Source: Blastocatellia bacterium
GTDB lineage: Bacteria; Acidobacteriota; Blastocatellia; Pyrinomonadales; Pyrinomonadaceae
Length of the DNA: 64,000 bases
Direction of reading: 5' to 3'
Assembly (NCBI GenBank): GCA_003168335.1
Contig: PMSM01000014.1
Coordinates: 372,001-436,000, forward strand
Below are positions 1-8,679 of this stretch, one piece after another. A program made the position numbers and the translations under genes. Below the pieces are notes generated by a model. It was not told the DNA's origin. It did not search any database and saw nothing but the letters and a program-made list of their open reading frames with translations. Within the stretch, counting starts at the first letter, position 1. Each line of letters starts with the position of its first letter.

Positions 1-121
1 CCCGTGAAGCCTGCTTACTTAGCCCCCGAAGTCGAGCTACTGGGATACGAGGCGTTCAAACGAGTTTGCTTTACGTGCTTTGATGGGGAAGAGTGAGTGC
101 TCGTCGAGCGCGGATTGTTTT

Positions 122-192
122 GGAGTGCGCCGACTTGTCGGCGCTTTTTCTGTGACAGCAATTCCCAAAACGGTGACAAATCACCGCACTCC
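122..192. repeat. Palindromic intergenic repeat, family A copy 1
   Basis: The copy begins GGAGTGCG and ends CGCACTCC, so the outer ends are inverted, with an internal GCCGAC/GTCGGC hairpin. Similar elements lie at 16857-16982, 22487-22592 and 39327-39453. It is a REP-like dispersed element with no coding potential. Together with the adjacent terminator it fills the first 264 bases; I see no gene there. Confidence 0.75.
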
Positions 193-229
193 AAAAAATG
201 GCGCCGCTGAGATCGCTCTCGGCGGCGCC
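193..229 (-). terminator. Rho-independent terminator of the Spy-like gene
   Basis: A 13-bp stem (200-212 with 217-229, one mismatch, loop TCGC) is followed, read on the minus strand, by six T residues (the A-run at 193-198). It lies 35 bp past the stop codon of the minus-strand gene at 265-768. Confidence 0.75.
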
Positions 230-264
230 TTCGATTGACTGCTGTATGCAGAACGAAGTTTAGC

Positions 265-768
265 TTAGTTCGGACGCGGAACCTGGGGTCCGAACAACCC
301 ATGGTTGGCCCGGCGTGTCTTGATCATCTCTTCGAGCTTCGCTTTCTGCTCGGGCGTGAGTACGCCGGTCAACTGAGTACGCACGCCCTTTCTTGATTCT
401 GCAAGTTGCCCGCGCAACTCCTTTGCCCGCGCCAAGCCCTCCGGCGCTAGCGTTCCTTGCCGCCATTGCTGAGTCAGTTGCCGGAGCTCCTGACGTTGCG
501 CCTTGGTACTCTGCAGGTTGGTTTGAATGATCGACCGCGCCTGCTGCTTCTGCTGATCAGTCAGACCTAGCTGACGCAGGATGCGGAACATGGGCTGTCT
601 GGCCCGCCGATCCGTTCCGCGTCTGGCCATGGCAGCCCGGCGCGTTTTCTGCACTCCTGCGGCAGGATTCTGTGCGGTAGTCTGAGTCTGCTGTGCCAGA
701 GCTACGCCGCCAAAGGCCGACAAACTAATTGCCAGGCCGGCGACCGAAAGTTTCGTCCGTAGGAACAT
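265..768 (-). CDS. Spy/CpxP-like periplasmic LTxxQ-motif protein
   Basis: The 167-residue protein has an N-terminal signal peptide (hydrophobic residues about 8-24, ending ALAQQ). The mature part is very rich in Arg, Gln and Leu and is predicted helical. It holds two LTxxQ-type motifs (LTDQQ near residue 69 and LTPEQ near 137), the hallmark of Spy/CpxP periplasmic chaperone and stress-sensor proteins. An ATG start is preceded by AAAGGAG at 10 nt. It is monocistronic, with its own terminator. The family binds unfolded proteins or damps envelope-stress signalling; its exact role here is not known. Only the motif and the overall composition support the call. Confidence 0.7.
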   Translation of the reverse strand: MFLRTKLSVAGLAISLSAFGGVALAQQTQTTAQNPAAGVQKTRRAAMARRGTDRRARQPMFRILRQLGLTDQQKQQARSIIQTNLQSTKAQRQELRQLTQQWRQGTLAPEGLARAKELRGQLAESRKGVRTQLTGVLTPEQKAKLEEMIKTRRANHGLFGPQVPRPN

Positions 769-958
769 GTCTCTATTACTCCTTTAGGGTTATGTATTAA
801 GTTACGCGAGTCTCAATTGGATATCGCTGGATATCCATGAATTAGAAGACGCCGCGAAGTATTAGACGCTTAGGAGACGTGTGTGGCCTGAGGAATTTCG
901 GAAGTGCAAACAACAAGAACCTTACTGAAGTCGGTACTCCGAGACCTCGAAAGAGGAA

Positions 959-1168
959 CTATTTTCTCAGAATTTGAACCGGACTGGTTCCGACATCTTG
1001 TTTCATCGGCTGCCTCGCCCCACAGCCTCCACAACCGTCACTGCAAGATGGAGCATTGATTCGCTTAGAGAGAGACAGTGAAGAAAGGCGCAACCAACCG
1101 CGCCGGCCCACATAGAGGCAGGCTAACAACAGTGCGCATACGACCAGGATTACTTGCCAGTCAAACAT
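959..1168 (-). CDS. FeoB-associated Cys-rich membrane protein
   Basis: A 69-residue protein with one N-terminal transmembrane helix (about residues 5-22), a basic stretch and a cysteine cluster (CSDGCGGCG near residues 42-50). This matches the small FeoB-associated Cys-rich family often encoded directly after feoB. It starts 10 bp after the feoB stop, so it is the third gene of a feoA-feoB operon. The cysteines probably bind iron or a cluster and may help Fe(II) transfer by FeoB; in the family this is inferred rather than proven. No other reading frame competes. Confidence 0.75.
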   Translation of the reverse strand: MFDWQVILVVCALLLACLYVGRRGWLRLSSLSLSKRINAPSCSDGCGGCGARQPMKQDVGTSPVQILRK

Positions 1169-1178
1169 TTTCCAATCT

Positions 1179-3398
1179 CTAACTAAAGCCCAGCAGTCGC
1201 CCGCCCTGAAACGTGATCAAGGAAGCAACGTATGCCAGCACAAGCATGTAGGCCACCATAAAGAGTGGCCAGCGCCAGGAGTTGGTTTCGCGCCTGACAA
1301 TCGCGACGGTCGACATGCACTGGCATGCGAGCAGAAAGAACACCATCAAAGACAGCGCCACCAGGGGCGTCCACACGGGCGAACCGTCCGCACGCTTGGC
1401 GTTGCGCATAGCGTCAACCAATGACGACTTCTCATCAGAACGCTCACCAACGTTGTAAACAATGCTGAGCGTCGAAATGATCGTTTCGCGCGCCGCGAAC
1501 GATGAAATCAAACCAATGCCGATCTTCCAGTCAAAGCCGAGCGGCCTAATCACAGGTTCGATCAGACGACCAGCCCGGCCCGCAAAACTATTTTGTATCT
1601 GTTGGCTCGATCCATCTGATCCGTTCAAACCTTGCTCTGATACTGCTGTCTGAGGGCTTGAGCTGTTCGCTACCTTCGCGCGCGGAAATGCAATAAGTGC
1701 CCAGAGCAGAATCGAGATCGCCAGAATCACCGTGCCGGCGCGCTTGAGGAAGACCGTGGTGCGAGTGAGCAGCGCGTGCGCGACGTTGCCGAAATCAGGG
1801 ACGCGATATGGCGGCAACTCCATCACAAAGGGTGGCGGCGGCGCGTTAAGGATCGTGTGTTTCAAGATCCAGGCCACGATTATCGCTACCGTAATCCCCA
1901 ACAGATACATTCCGAGAATGATCAGCGCGCCCAGGGAAACCACTCCGAGAACTTTCCGCCCGGAAAAAAACGCCGCAATCATCAGGGTGTATACCGGCAG
2001 ACGGGCCGAGCAACTCATGAAAGGAGCGATCATGATTGTGGCCACACGATCCTTTGGATTCTCGATCGTGCGGGTGGCCATGATTCCCGGAACAGCGCAG
2101 GCAAAGCTGCTCAGCAATGGCACAAAAGCTTTGCCGTGCAAACCTACGGCGCGCATTAGCCGGTCCATCAGGAACGCCGCCCGCGCCATGTAACCGCTGT
2201 CCTCGAGAATCGATATGAAGAGAAACAGCAACAGAATCTGAGGCAGGAAGGCCAGCACGCCGCCCACACCCGCGATGATGCCGTCGGTCAACAGATCTGT
2301 GAACACACCGGCGGGAAGATGTGTGCGCACAGCATCGGCCAAGGCAACGAAAACATGACCTATCAGAGTCATCGGCAGGTTGGCCCATGAAAAAATCGTC
2401 TGAAAGACCAGCAGCATCACCAGCAGGAGAATCACGGGGCCAAGAATCTTGTGCGTGATCACGGCATCGATGCGATCGGTCACGCTCCTCTGCCCGTTGC
2501 TTTCCTGCTGCACCGCCCCGGCAACTACGCCTTCAATCCAGTCGTAACGCGCGATTAAAGGCTCCTGTTGCCATTGCTGATTCATTTTGGCGAGACGCTC
2601 GCGCGCCTGCTTCACCAATTCGCGACGATCTGGCGCGTCCGGAAGCTCGTCGCTGTACAGGTCCGTGAAGGCCCCGTAGCGATCTTCATCATCGCCGGCA
2701 GAAAGTAGACTCAGTTCGCTTTCCGCTTCCGGAGAAAGTAGACAAAGCTTCGCCGGCATTCGCGGACTGCCGACAACTTCGGCGACTGCTTCTGCCAGGG
2801 CCACAATCCCCTGACGCCGTTTGGCGACGACCGGAACCACACGAACCCCAAGCGCTTTGCTTAGTTTGTCGATGTCGATCTGCAATTTGCTTCGCTCAGC
2901 CAGATCGAACATCGTGAGCGCGACGACGATTGGCTGACCCGTCTCGAGCAACTGGGTGAGGAAATAGAAATTTCTTATCAGGTTCGTAGAGTCAACCACC
3001 ACCACAATCACGTCCGGGGAAGGAATCGTCCGGGCTTGTCCCAGCAACACATCGCGGGCAATTTCTTCATCGAGCGATGCGGCATCCAGACTGTAGAGCC
3101 CGGGCAAGTCGATCAGTTGCGCCGGCGGCATTTCTTCCGACAGCGACCACCATCCGACTTTGCTTTCAATCGTCACCCCGGGGTAATTCGCGACCTTCTG
3201 TCTCAAACCCGTAAGCGCGTTAAAGAGAGAAGTTTTGCCGGCATTCGGATTTCCGGCCAGCGCGATCGTTAAGACTCGCGCCGGCGCCTGCTCGGGCTGA
3301 ATAGTCTCGGTTGATAATGGAAAAGCTGCGCTCATTTGGGAATCGACTGATTGATTTGAAAGTGAATCTGGCGTTGTCTTGAATGGATCAGATCCCAA
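1179..3398 (-). CDS. feoB: Ferrous iron transport protein B (FeoB)
   Basis: Inner-membrane Fe(II) transporter of 739 residues. The cytosolic N-terminal G domain has G1 GNPNAGKT (49-56), a G3 DLPG (97-100) and a G4-like TMFD. A GDI-like linker with many acidic residues follows, then a long membrane region with the paired gate segments, including a Cys-containing SSFACAVPGIMATR stretch typical of the first gate. Length and order match full-size FeoB. The frame opens with TTG inside the end of feoA (11-bp overlap, suggesting translational coupling); an ATG at 3335 is an alternative start. It sits between feoA and the Cys-rich partner and is probably Fur-repressed via the palindrome upstream of feoA. 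Confidence 0.95.
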   Translation of the reverse strand: MGSDPFKTTPDSLSNQSVDSQMSAAFPLSTETIQPEQAPARVLTIALAGNPNAGKTSLFNALTGLRQKVANYPGVTIESKVGWWSLSEEMPPAQLIDLPGLYSLDAASLDEEIARDVLLGQARTIPSPDVIVVVVDSTNLIRNFYFLTQLLETGQPIVVALTMFDLAERSKLQIDIDKLSKALGVRVVPVVAKRRQGIVALAEAVAEVVGSPRMPAKLCLLSPEAESELSLLSAGDDEDRYGAFTDLYSDELPDAPDRRELVKQARERLAKMNQQWQQEPLIARYDWIEGVVAGAVQQESNGQRSVTDRIDAVITHKILGPVILLLVMLLVFQTIFSWANLPMTLIGHVFVALADAVRTHLPAGVFTDLLTDGIIAGVGGVLAFLPQILLLFLFISILEDSGYMARAAFLMDRLMRAVGLHGKAFVPLLSSFACAVPGIMATRTIENPKDRVATIMIAPFMSCSARLPVYTLMIAAFFSGRKVLGVVSLGALIILGMYLLGITVAIIVAWILKHTILNAPPPPFVMELPPYRVPDFGNVAHALLTRTTVFLKRAGTVILAISILLWALIAFPRAKVANSSSPQTAVSEQGLNGSDGSSQQIQNSFAGRAGRLIEPVIRPLGFDWKIGIGLISSFAARETIISTLSIVYNVGERSDEKSSLVDAMRNAKRADGSPVWTPLVALSLMVFFLLACQCMSTVAIVRRETNSWRWPLFMVAYMLVLAYVASLITFQGGRLLGFS

Positions 3399-3660
3399 CG
3401 AGGACGGTTATCGCGCGTGCTTCCGCACGCCGCAAAGCGAGCTGACAGTCTCGCAGGCACACCTGAATTGGGTCTCCGAGGGGAGCGGCCCTGACGACTT
3501 TTATGACTGCCCCAGGCACGATACCCATTTCCATCAGGCGACGCGCGATCGCGGTGGATCCCTGGACGTTGACGACTCGCGCCGCCAGACCCGAAGGGAG
3601 CGTATCGAGCGATCCTGATTCGTTAGGTTCCGGATTCGCTTGTTTATCGTTCTTCCTCAA
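3388..3660 (-). CDS. feoA: Ferrous iron transport protein A (FeoA)
   Basis: A 90-residue protein with an SH3-like FeoA core: a PSGLAARVVNV start, then RRLMEMGIVPGAVIKVV and a C-terminal LALRRAEARAITV strand, all typical of FeoA. It acts as a small cytosolic partner of FeoB. The start is TTG, 9 nt after GGGAG; no ATG lies nearby in frame before the conserved core. It is the first gene of the feo operon and overlaps feoB by 11 bp. Confidence 0.9.
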   Translation of the reverse strand: MRKNDKQANPEPNESGSLDTLPSGLAARVVNVQGSTAIARRLMEMGIVPGAVIKVVRAAPLGDPIQVCLRDCQLALRRAEARAITVLVGI

Positions 3661-3681
3661 ATTTGTTTACTCCCTTTCAAG

Positions 3682-3710
3682 ACGAAATTGAAAACCATTT
3701 TCAATTTCGT
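3682..3710 (-). promoter_or_regulatory. Fur-box-like operator of feoAB
   Basis: A perfect inverted repeat: 13-bp arms (ACGAAATTGAAAA and its complement TTTTCAATTTCGT) around CCA. The core TGAAAACCATTTTCA follows the 7-1-7 layout of Fur boxes (TGATAAT-N-ATTATCA). It lies 22-50 bp upstream of the feoA start, where it would cover a promoter. The regulator is inferred; no fur gene is in the window. Confidence 0.75.
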
Positions 3711-4166
3711 CCTCAAACATAGCAGCAACCAGCGCGCCACGCCAGCCCCAAACTATCCCCAGACGGACAAGGGCCCCTATTAAGCGTGCCGGCGACGCCC
3801 AAACATACGGGACACGTGCGACTTTTGGAGAGGTTTTGCAGTTTGCTCAACCACATCGAGGAACGATTGCACGGGCGGAACGCGTCTGACGGATAAGCTC
3901 TCAGTGGCCCCAGCTTGCGGAATTCTGCGCATTAGTCGGGCATATTCCGCAGTAAATCTCGGACGATGGTTCGAGAAAGGGGCTTCTTGCGCTGGCACAA
4001 ACGTTGCTCGCTCCCCCGCCTGTACGCGCCACAAATATCTGACCGCAGCGGCGCTCGGAAAATAAATGAACACTTCCAGTTTCAGGGTCTCCTTCGGCGT
4101 GCGTTGTTTTGGGCCTGCTCGACAATTCGCGATCCTTATCTGCCGGCAGAGGCGGGAGGCGTCGCT
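3711..4166. other. Intergenic region between feo and the HemY-like gene
   Basis: About 450 bases with no convincing gene. An open frame runs through the plus strand into the next gene from 3966, but the stretch before 4167 shows no conserved sequence. It should hold the promoter of the plus-strand cluster; I could not pick clear -35/-10 boxes. Confidence 0.5.
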
Positions 4167-5459
4167 GTGATCGGCAAACTGGATCAACGCTATCGCGAAG
4201 CCACCATAGTTGGCGCTGGAATCGCCGGCATGCTCGCCGCGTATGTCCTCGACAAGCGCGGTTACTGCGTCACACTCCTCGAACAGAATCAACGCGCGGG
4301 TGGGCTGATACAGACGACCAGGACTGATTGCGGGATTGCTGAGAGCGCCGCTCATTCGCTGATCGCGACGGAACCCGTGCGTGAGTTATGCCACGATCTC
4401 GGCGTCGAACTGATCGAACCGCACAAGGAAGCCCAAGCCAAGTACATCGTCCGCGACGGCCGGCTGCGACGATTTCCGCTTACGTTTGGTGAAGCGATCA
4501 GCGCCTTTGCACACGCCGCGTTCACCCGATCCACTTTCGATAACACGACCTACACCGCGACCGACGCCACGCCGGATCTGGAGTCGTGGGCCATGAAGCA
4601 TCTGGGCAAAGCAGCGCTCGACTATCTGCTGACTCCTTTCGTGCGCGGGATCTATGGTGTGCAGCCCGCGGAGCTGGGCGTCGGCACCGCTTTCCCTTTC
4701 CTGAAGCTACCTGCGGGAAAGACTCTGCTGGGCGCCGCTCTAGCCAGACACCGAGACAAATCGTCAAAGAAGCAAACAAAACATCGGGCCGCGCCGCGCT
4801 TTGGCATGGGTGACCTGGTCGAGCATTTAGAGCGGCGGCTGGAACAGCGACTCGGCTCCAGGTTTTTGAAAGGCGAAAAGATCGACTATCTGCCGAACGC
4901 GCCGAATGTGATCATCGCCACGCCGGCGCACGCGGCGGCCAATCTCATTGAATCCGCATCGCAACCACTCGCCGACAATCTGCGTAGCGTTCGTTACACC
5001 CCGATCGTTTCGGTAACCACGTTCGTCGACCAGCGGGACTTTACTCACCCGGTCAACGGCGTGGGCGTTCTGATGCCCGCGCGTGAAGAGACCAAGTCGC
5101 TCGGCATACTTTTCAATTCCAGCTCGTTCGCCAATCGCGTGCATGACGAAGGACGTCTCGCTTCATTTACCGTAATGATGGGCGGCACTGCGCATCCCGA
5201 GTGGTTGGACGCATCCGACGCAGAAATTCGGCAAGCAATTAAGTTTGAACTATCGACGCTGCTGGGCATTCGCGAGCCGCATTACACGGTGATTCATCGC
5301 TGGCCCGCGGCCTTGCCGCAGTATTCGGTTGACCTGCCCAAGGTCTGGCAGAAAGCGCGCGATAGCTGGTGCGTCATCCCCGGTCGCATGCTGTTTGGTA
5401 ACTACACGGGTCAGATCAGCTTGCGCGGAATGATTGAGAGCGCGGCTGGTCTAAGTTAA
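4167..5459 (+). CDS. HemY-like FAD-dependent oxidoreductase (protoporphyrinogen-oxidase family)
   Basis: A 430-residue flavoprotein. The N-terminal Rossmann motif GAGIAG (about 16-21) with a following acidic strand end (LLEQN) and the RAGGL turn bind FAD. A middle TPFVRGIYGVQPAEL segment and a C-terminal GNYTGQISLRGMI segment match protoporphyrinogen oxidase and related amine-oxidase-fold enzymes. GTG at 4167 is preferred over the longer frame (from 3966) because GGAGG lies 7 nt upstream and homology starts there. It heads the cluster with the amidohydrolase-like, SDR and benzoyl-CoA-reductase-like genes, so it may serve in ring metabolism instead of haem synthesis; no other haem genes are nearby. 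The family call is firm; the substrate is not. Confidence 0.7.
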   Translation: MIGKLDQRYREATIVGAGIAGMLAAYVLDKRGYCVTLLEQNQRAGGLIQTTRTDCGIAESAAHSLIATEPVRELCHDLGVELIEPHKEAQAKYIVRDGRLRRFPLTFGEAISAFAHAAFTRSTFDNTTYTATDATPDLESWAMKHLGKAALDYLLTPFVRGIYGVQPAELGVGTAFPFLKLPAGKTLLGAALARHRDKSSKKQTKHRAAPRFGMGDLVEHLERRLEQRLGSRFLKGEKIDYLPNAPNVIIATPAHAAANLIESASQPLADNLRSVRYTPIVSVTTFVDQRDFTHPVNGVGVLMPAREETKSLGILFNSSSFANRVHDEGRLASFTVMMGGTAHPEWLDASDAEIRQAIKFELSTLLGIREPHYTVIHRWPAALPQYSVDLPKVWQKARDSWCVIPGRMLFGNYTGQISLRGMIESAAGLS

Positions 5460-5486
5460 CGACATTTGATAAAGGAGCACCCTGTT

Positions 5487-6419
5487 TTGGAGAAAATCAA
5501 AGCCATCGATTTTATGTACTATGTCGCGACGCCCGAGTTCATGGAAAAATGGGACCGCGCCAAAGAAGGCGAACTCGTCTGTCGCATGGAGAAAGCGATC
5601 GGCGGACTGCCGCGCTTTGTCTCGATCGAAGAGATGCTGCGGCAGATGGACGACGCCAGCGTGGAAAAAGTCTTCATCACGCAGTGCAAGATGTGGTCCT
5701 ATTGGCGCAAGTGGATGTACATGGACACGCAACTCGAAGACGTCCTCCAGTACACCGAACAATATCCCGATCGATTTGTGGGGCTAGCCGGTTATAACCC
5801 ATTTCGCATCAGGGAGAGTCTCGCCGAGATCGAACTCGCAGTCACCAAGCACGGATTCAAAGGCGTCTATGTCCACATCTACGGCTTCGACATCGCTCTG
5901 AACGATCCGAAGATGTATCCCCTTTTCGCGAAGTGCGTGGAATTGGATGTGCCGGTGTCGATGCAGGTGGGGCACGTGCTCGAGGCCTCACCCAGCGAAG
6001 GCGCGCGGCCGATGTTCCTAGATCGCATCGCGTGCGATTTTCCGGATTTGAAAATGATCGGCGCGCACACGGGCTGGCCCTGGGTCGATGAACTGCTGTC
6101 GGTTTGTTACAAGTGGGAGAACATCTGGTTTGGGGTCGACGCGTGGCTGCCGAAGTACCTTTCGCCGCAGATCATTCAGTTCATTAATAGCCGTATGGGT
6201 CGCGATCGTTGTATCTGGGGCACGAACGGTTTGCCCTGGAAAGAAAGCCTGAAACAGCTTGGCGACCTGGGCTTGAAAGAGGACGTGCAGAAAAAGATCC
6301 TGCGTGACAATGCCGTGGAGTTGTTCAAGCTCAGCAGCGAACAAGACTCAACCAAGCCACTCGTTTGTGTGAGCCAGGGAGTGGACACTCGGGCGCAGCC
6401 TTTGATGCCGGCACGCTAA
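5487..6419 (+). CDS. Amidohydrolase-2-fold protein with substituted metal ligands
   Basis: About 310 residues forming an amidohydrolase-related TIM barrel of the decarboxylase/lactonase type. A histidine-rich strand GAHTGWPW (192-199) fits the family, as does WGTNGLPW (244-251) near the C-terminus. Two usual metal sites differ. The N-terminal DxHxH is replaced by IDFMYY (7-12), and the late Asp of the GSDxP-like motif is Asn. The protein may therefore bind no metal, or bind it differently. Start: TTG at 5487, nine bases after AAAGGAG; an in-frame TTG at 5466 lies before that site. It starts 28 bp after the HemY-like gene and is followed by an SDR, so it is probably part of the same aromatic or acyl-CoA pathway. 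Confidence 0.65.
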   Translation: MEKIKAIDFMYYVATPEFMEKWDRAKEGELVCRMEKAIGGLPRFVSIEEMLRQMDDASVEKVFITQCKMWSYWRKWMYMDTQLEDVLQYTEQYPDRFVGLAGYNPFRIRESLAEIELAVTKHGFKGVYVHIYGFDIALNDPKMYPLFAKCVELDVPVSMQVGHVLEASPSEGARPMFLDRIACDFPDLKMIGAHTGWPWVDELLSVCYKWENIWFGVDAWLPKYLSPQIIQFINSRMGRDRCIWGTNGLPWKESLKQLGDLGLKEDVQKKILRDNAVELFKLSSEQDSTKPLVCVSQGVDTRAQPLMPAR

Positions 6420-6439
6420 TCGAGAAACACGTGCGGGAT

Positions 6440-7207
6440 ATGGTCGATATGAATGACAAGACAGTAATCGTAACCGGCGGCGCCCGGGGCATTGGGCGCG
6501 CGGTCGTGCAGGCTTTTGCCGAAGCCGGGGCTGACGTTGTGATCGCCGATCTACGTTTCGAAGACGCCAATGACACGGCCGTGAAAATCAGTGGGACCTC
6601 TGGCCGGCGCGTGGTTGCGGTCCAAACCGACGTAACCAAACGCGAAGACATCGAGAAGCTCCGTGATGAGACGCTAAGAATGTTTACCAAGATCGATGTC
6701 CTGATTAATTGCGCCGGCTGGGATCGCCTGCTTCCCTTCCTCAAAACCACGCCGGACCTTTGGCAGAAAGTACTTTCAATCAATTTTCTCGGCGTCGTTA
6801 ACATGTGCCACGTAATTCTGCCGCACATGGTGGAGCGCAAGCAGGGTGCCGTAGTCAACATCAGTTCAGACACGGGGCTCGTCGGGTCTTTTGGCGAAGC
6901 GATTTATGCCAGTTCAAAGGCCGCCATCATGGCCTTTTCAAAAACCATCGCCCGCGAACATGCCCGCGACAATATCCGGGTCAACGTGGTCTCTCCCGGG
7001 TTATGCGATACGCCTCTAATTGATGAAATGCGCGCAGACGAACTCACCGCGAAAATTCTTGGTTCGATCGTTAACTTTATTCCCTTGAAGCGCCTGGGAC
7101 GGCCCGACGAAATTTCTCCACTGGTCGTGTTTCTTGCTTCTGACGCGGCCAGCTACATCACGGGCCAGGTCTACAGCATCAACGGCGGACTGAACATGGT
7201 TGGGTGA
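6440..7207 (+). CDS. SDR oxidoreductase resembling BadH (2-hydroxycyclohexanecarboxyl-CoA dehydrogenase)
   Basis: Classical short-chain dehydrogenase of 255 residues. TGGARGIG (12-19) binds NAD(P), and CAGWD replaces the NNAG strand. The catalytic Ser is at about 142-143, and Tyr156 and Lys160 lie in YASSK. The C-terminus ends in an ITGQVYSINGGL stretch. From memory, the NAGWD variant, REHARDNIRVNVVSPG and the C-terminal ITGQV..SGGL closely follow BadH of the cyclohexanecarboxylate/benzoate pathway, but 3-oxoacyl-ACP reductases share much of this. ATG at 6440 is chosen because upstream codons overlap the previous gene; ATG 6449 is also possible. Its position before the reductase-like genes supports oxidation of an alicyclic 2-hydroxyacyl-CoA. 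Confidence 0.7.
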   Translation: MVDMNDKTVIVTGGARGIGRAVVQAFAEAGADVVIADLRFEDANDTAVKISGTSGRRVVAVQTDVTKREDIEKLRDETLRMFTKIDVLINCAGWDRLLPFLKTTPDLWQKVLSINFLGVVNMCHVILPHMVERKQGAVVNISSDTGLVGSFGEAIYASSKAAIMAFSKTIAREHARDNIRVNVVSPGLCDTPLIDEMRADELTAKILGSIVNFIPLKRLGRPDEISPLVVFLASDAASYITGQVYSINGGLNMVG

Positions 7208-7283
7208 AAACCGATGATAGCCGACACGATCAATTACGGAGACACCATCTCGGATCTCAACTACGGCTCGGCCGTTCGATGTG

Positions 7284-7429
7284 CGGAAAGGCTCAGCCTT
7301 TCCGATACGGTCGCTCAATTTGTTCTGGGAGGCTACGCCTCGAACCCTAAGACCGAGGCATAGCCTCATCAACACAGGTTAGAGGGCCGGAAAGGCAAAG
7401 CCTTTCCGCACATCAGGCGGCAAAGCCGC
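7284..7429. repeat. Cluster of short hairpins upstream of the reductase-like genes
   Basis: Five small inverted repeats are packed in 146 bp: CGGAAAGGCT/AGCCTTTCCG at 7284-7304, GAGGC/GCCTC at 7329-7341 and 7355-7367, CGGAAAGGC/GCCTTTCCG at 7388-7408, and GCGGC/GCCGC at 7417-7429. The first and fourth are copies of each other. They fill the 293-bp gap between two co-directional genes; otherwise I see no feature there. Confidence 0.7.
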
Positions 7430-7500
7430 AAACGACGTAGGGAACGATGCAAACTTAAGCTGAAGCGCTACCCAACTGCGCATTGTGAGTTGAATCAAAA

Positions 7501-8667
7501 ATGACCGAACCAATCTTTCACGAATGGCGAAACAGATCGCTCGACGATGCAATCTACGAATGCCGCGAGCTGTTTGAAGACACCACTTTTCCAACCGTGA
7601 AGCGTTGGCGGGAACGCGGCGGAAAAATAATCGGTCATTTCCAGGTTAACTTTCCTGAAGAGATAGTTCATGCCGCTGGTCTCTTGCCATTCAAAGTTCG
7701 TGGCGCTCCCATCGACACTGTCCAATCGGACTCGCACTTTGGATCGTACCTCTGCTCGATTCTCAAGACCTCGCTCGAGCTCGCCCTCAGTAACACTGTC
7801 CCGCTTGAGATGTTCGTTACGCATCCCATTTGTGACGCTGCGCGCAACCTCGGGGCCGTGTGGGGACGCAATGTTTCCTATCCATGTCAGATTCTGTATC
7901 TCCCGCAGAACCCGAACTCGCCGCATTCTGTGATCTATCTCCGTGGTGAGTACGACCGGTTGAAAAGGTCCATCGAAGAGATCTCCGGAGAGACTATCAC
8001 CAACGATGCGCTCCGAAATTCGATCGCTGTCTTCAACGAGAATCGCCTGCTCATGCGTGAGTTGTACGACATAAAAAGGGATACTCCCTGGCTCATTCCA
8101 GCCGATGAAGCGTACGTGCTCGTAGCGCTGGCCGGACTAATTCCGCGCGAAGAACACAACGAACTGCTGCACACGTTGCTCCCGCAGATTCGCGCGCGCA
8201 GTGCGCGGACGCAGGACAAAGTCCGGGTGGTGTTCGAAGGTGGTTTCTGCGAACAGCCGCCGCTGGACTTGATTCGCGCCATTGCGCGCTCGTGTTATGT
8301 CGTCGATGACGATCTGCTGATCGGGCTGCGCTGGTTGCTCGAAGACGTTCCGCTCGACGGCGATCCGCTGACAAATCTGGCCGAAGCCTATCTCGAAAAA
8401 TCTTCATATAGCCCGGTCCAACACGATCTGCGCAAGCCAAAGGAGAAGATGCTGCTGGCCCGGATGCGAAACGCGCGCGCCGACGCCGCCATCATCACGG
8501 CCGCCAAGATGTGCGAGCCGGGCCTCGAAGAGCAGGTCGCCTACACTCGCGCGCTCGACGAAGCAGGCATTCCGTATTTCGTCGGCGAATTTGAAGAGAG
8601 CATGACCAGCTTTGATTCCATGGAAATCCAGTTGGAGACGTTCGTCGAAAATATTTTGTTTAGCTGA
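7501..8667 (+). CDS. Benzoyl-CoA reductase-like subunit (BzdN/BcrC-like, 2-hydroxyacyl-CoA dehydratase fold)
   Basis: A 388-residue member of the HgdB/BcrC/FldBC family. The N-terminal part carries the typical [20 protein letters not shown] stretch. [16 protein letters not shown] and a C-terminal [10 protein letters not shown] supply three cysteines placed like the [4Fe-4S] ligands of the family. The C-terminus ([13 protein letters not shown], then QLETFVENI) is characteristic of these subunits. In class I benzoyl-CoA reductases such a subunit pairs with a second, related one to bind the acyl-CoA and do the two-electron ring reduction. ATG start; the stop abuts the next gene. Two unlike ASKHA genes downstream favour a reductase over a dehydratase, which has one activator. 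Confidence 0.75.
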   Translation: MTEPIFHEWRNRSLDDAIYECRELFEDTTFPTVKRWRERGGKIIGHFQVNFPEEIVHAAGLLPFKVRGAPIDTVQSDSHFGSYLCSILKTSLELALSNTVPLEMFVTHPICDAARNLGAVWGRNVSYPCQILYLPQNPNSPHSVIYLRGEYDRLKRSIEEISGETITNDALRNSIAVFNENRLLMRELYDIKRDTPWLIPADEAYVLVALAGLIPREEHNELLHTLLPQIRARSARTQDKVRVVFEGGFCEQPPLDLIRAIARSCYVVDDDLLIGLRWLLEDVPLDGDPLTNLAEAYLEKSSYSPVQHDLRKPKEKMLLARMRNARADAAIITAAKMCEPGLEEQVAYTRALDEAGIPYFVGEFEESMTSFDSMEIQLETFVENILFS

Positions 8668-8679
8668 TTGTCCAAAGAC

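Noticed and set aside
1732-2193. Plus-strand frame of 153 codons opposite feoB
   Set aside because: Antisense of a strongly conserved membrane region; no homology or start signals.
3780-4355. 191-codon minus-strand frame opposite the HemY-like gene
   Set aside because: It is antisense to a clear flavoprotein, has no ribosome site and no recognisable fold. Many similar long frames here are shadows caused by high GC.
4167-5459. HemY-like gene as proof of a haem operon feeding the cytochromes
   Set aside because: No other haem-synthesis gene is nearby and the neighbours belong to acyl-CoA chemistry, so the role is left open.
7284-7429. Hairpin array as a CRISPR
   Set aside because: Repeats are short, palindromic and unevenly spaced, with no unique spacers of regular length and no cas genes.
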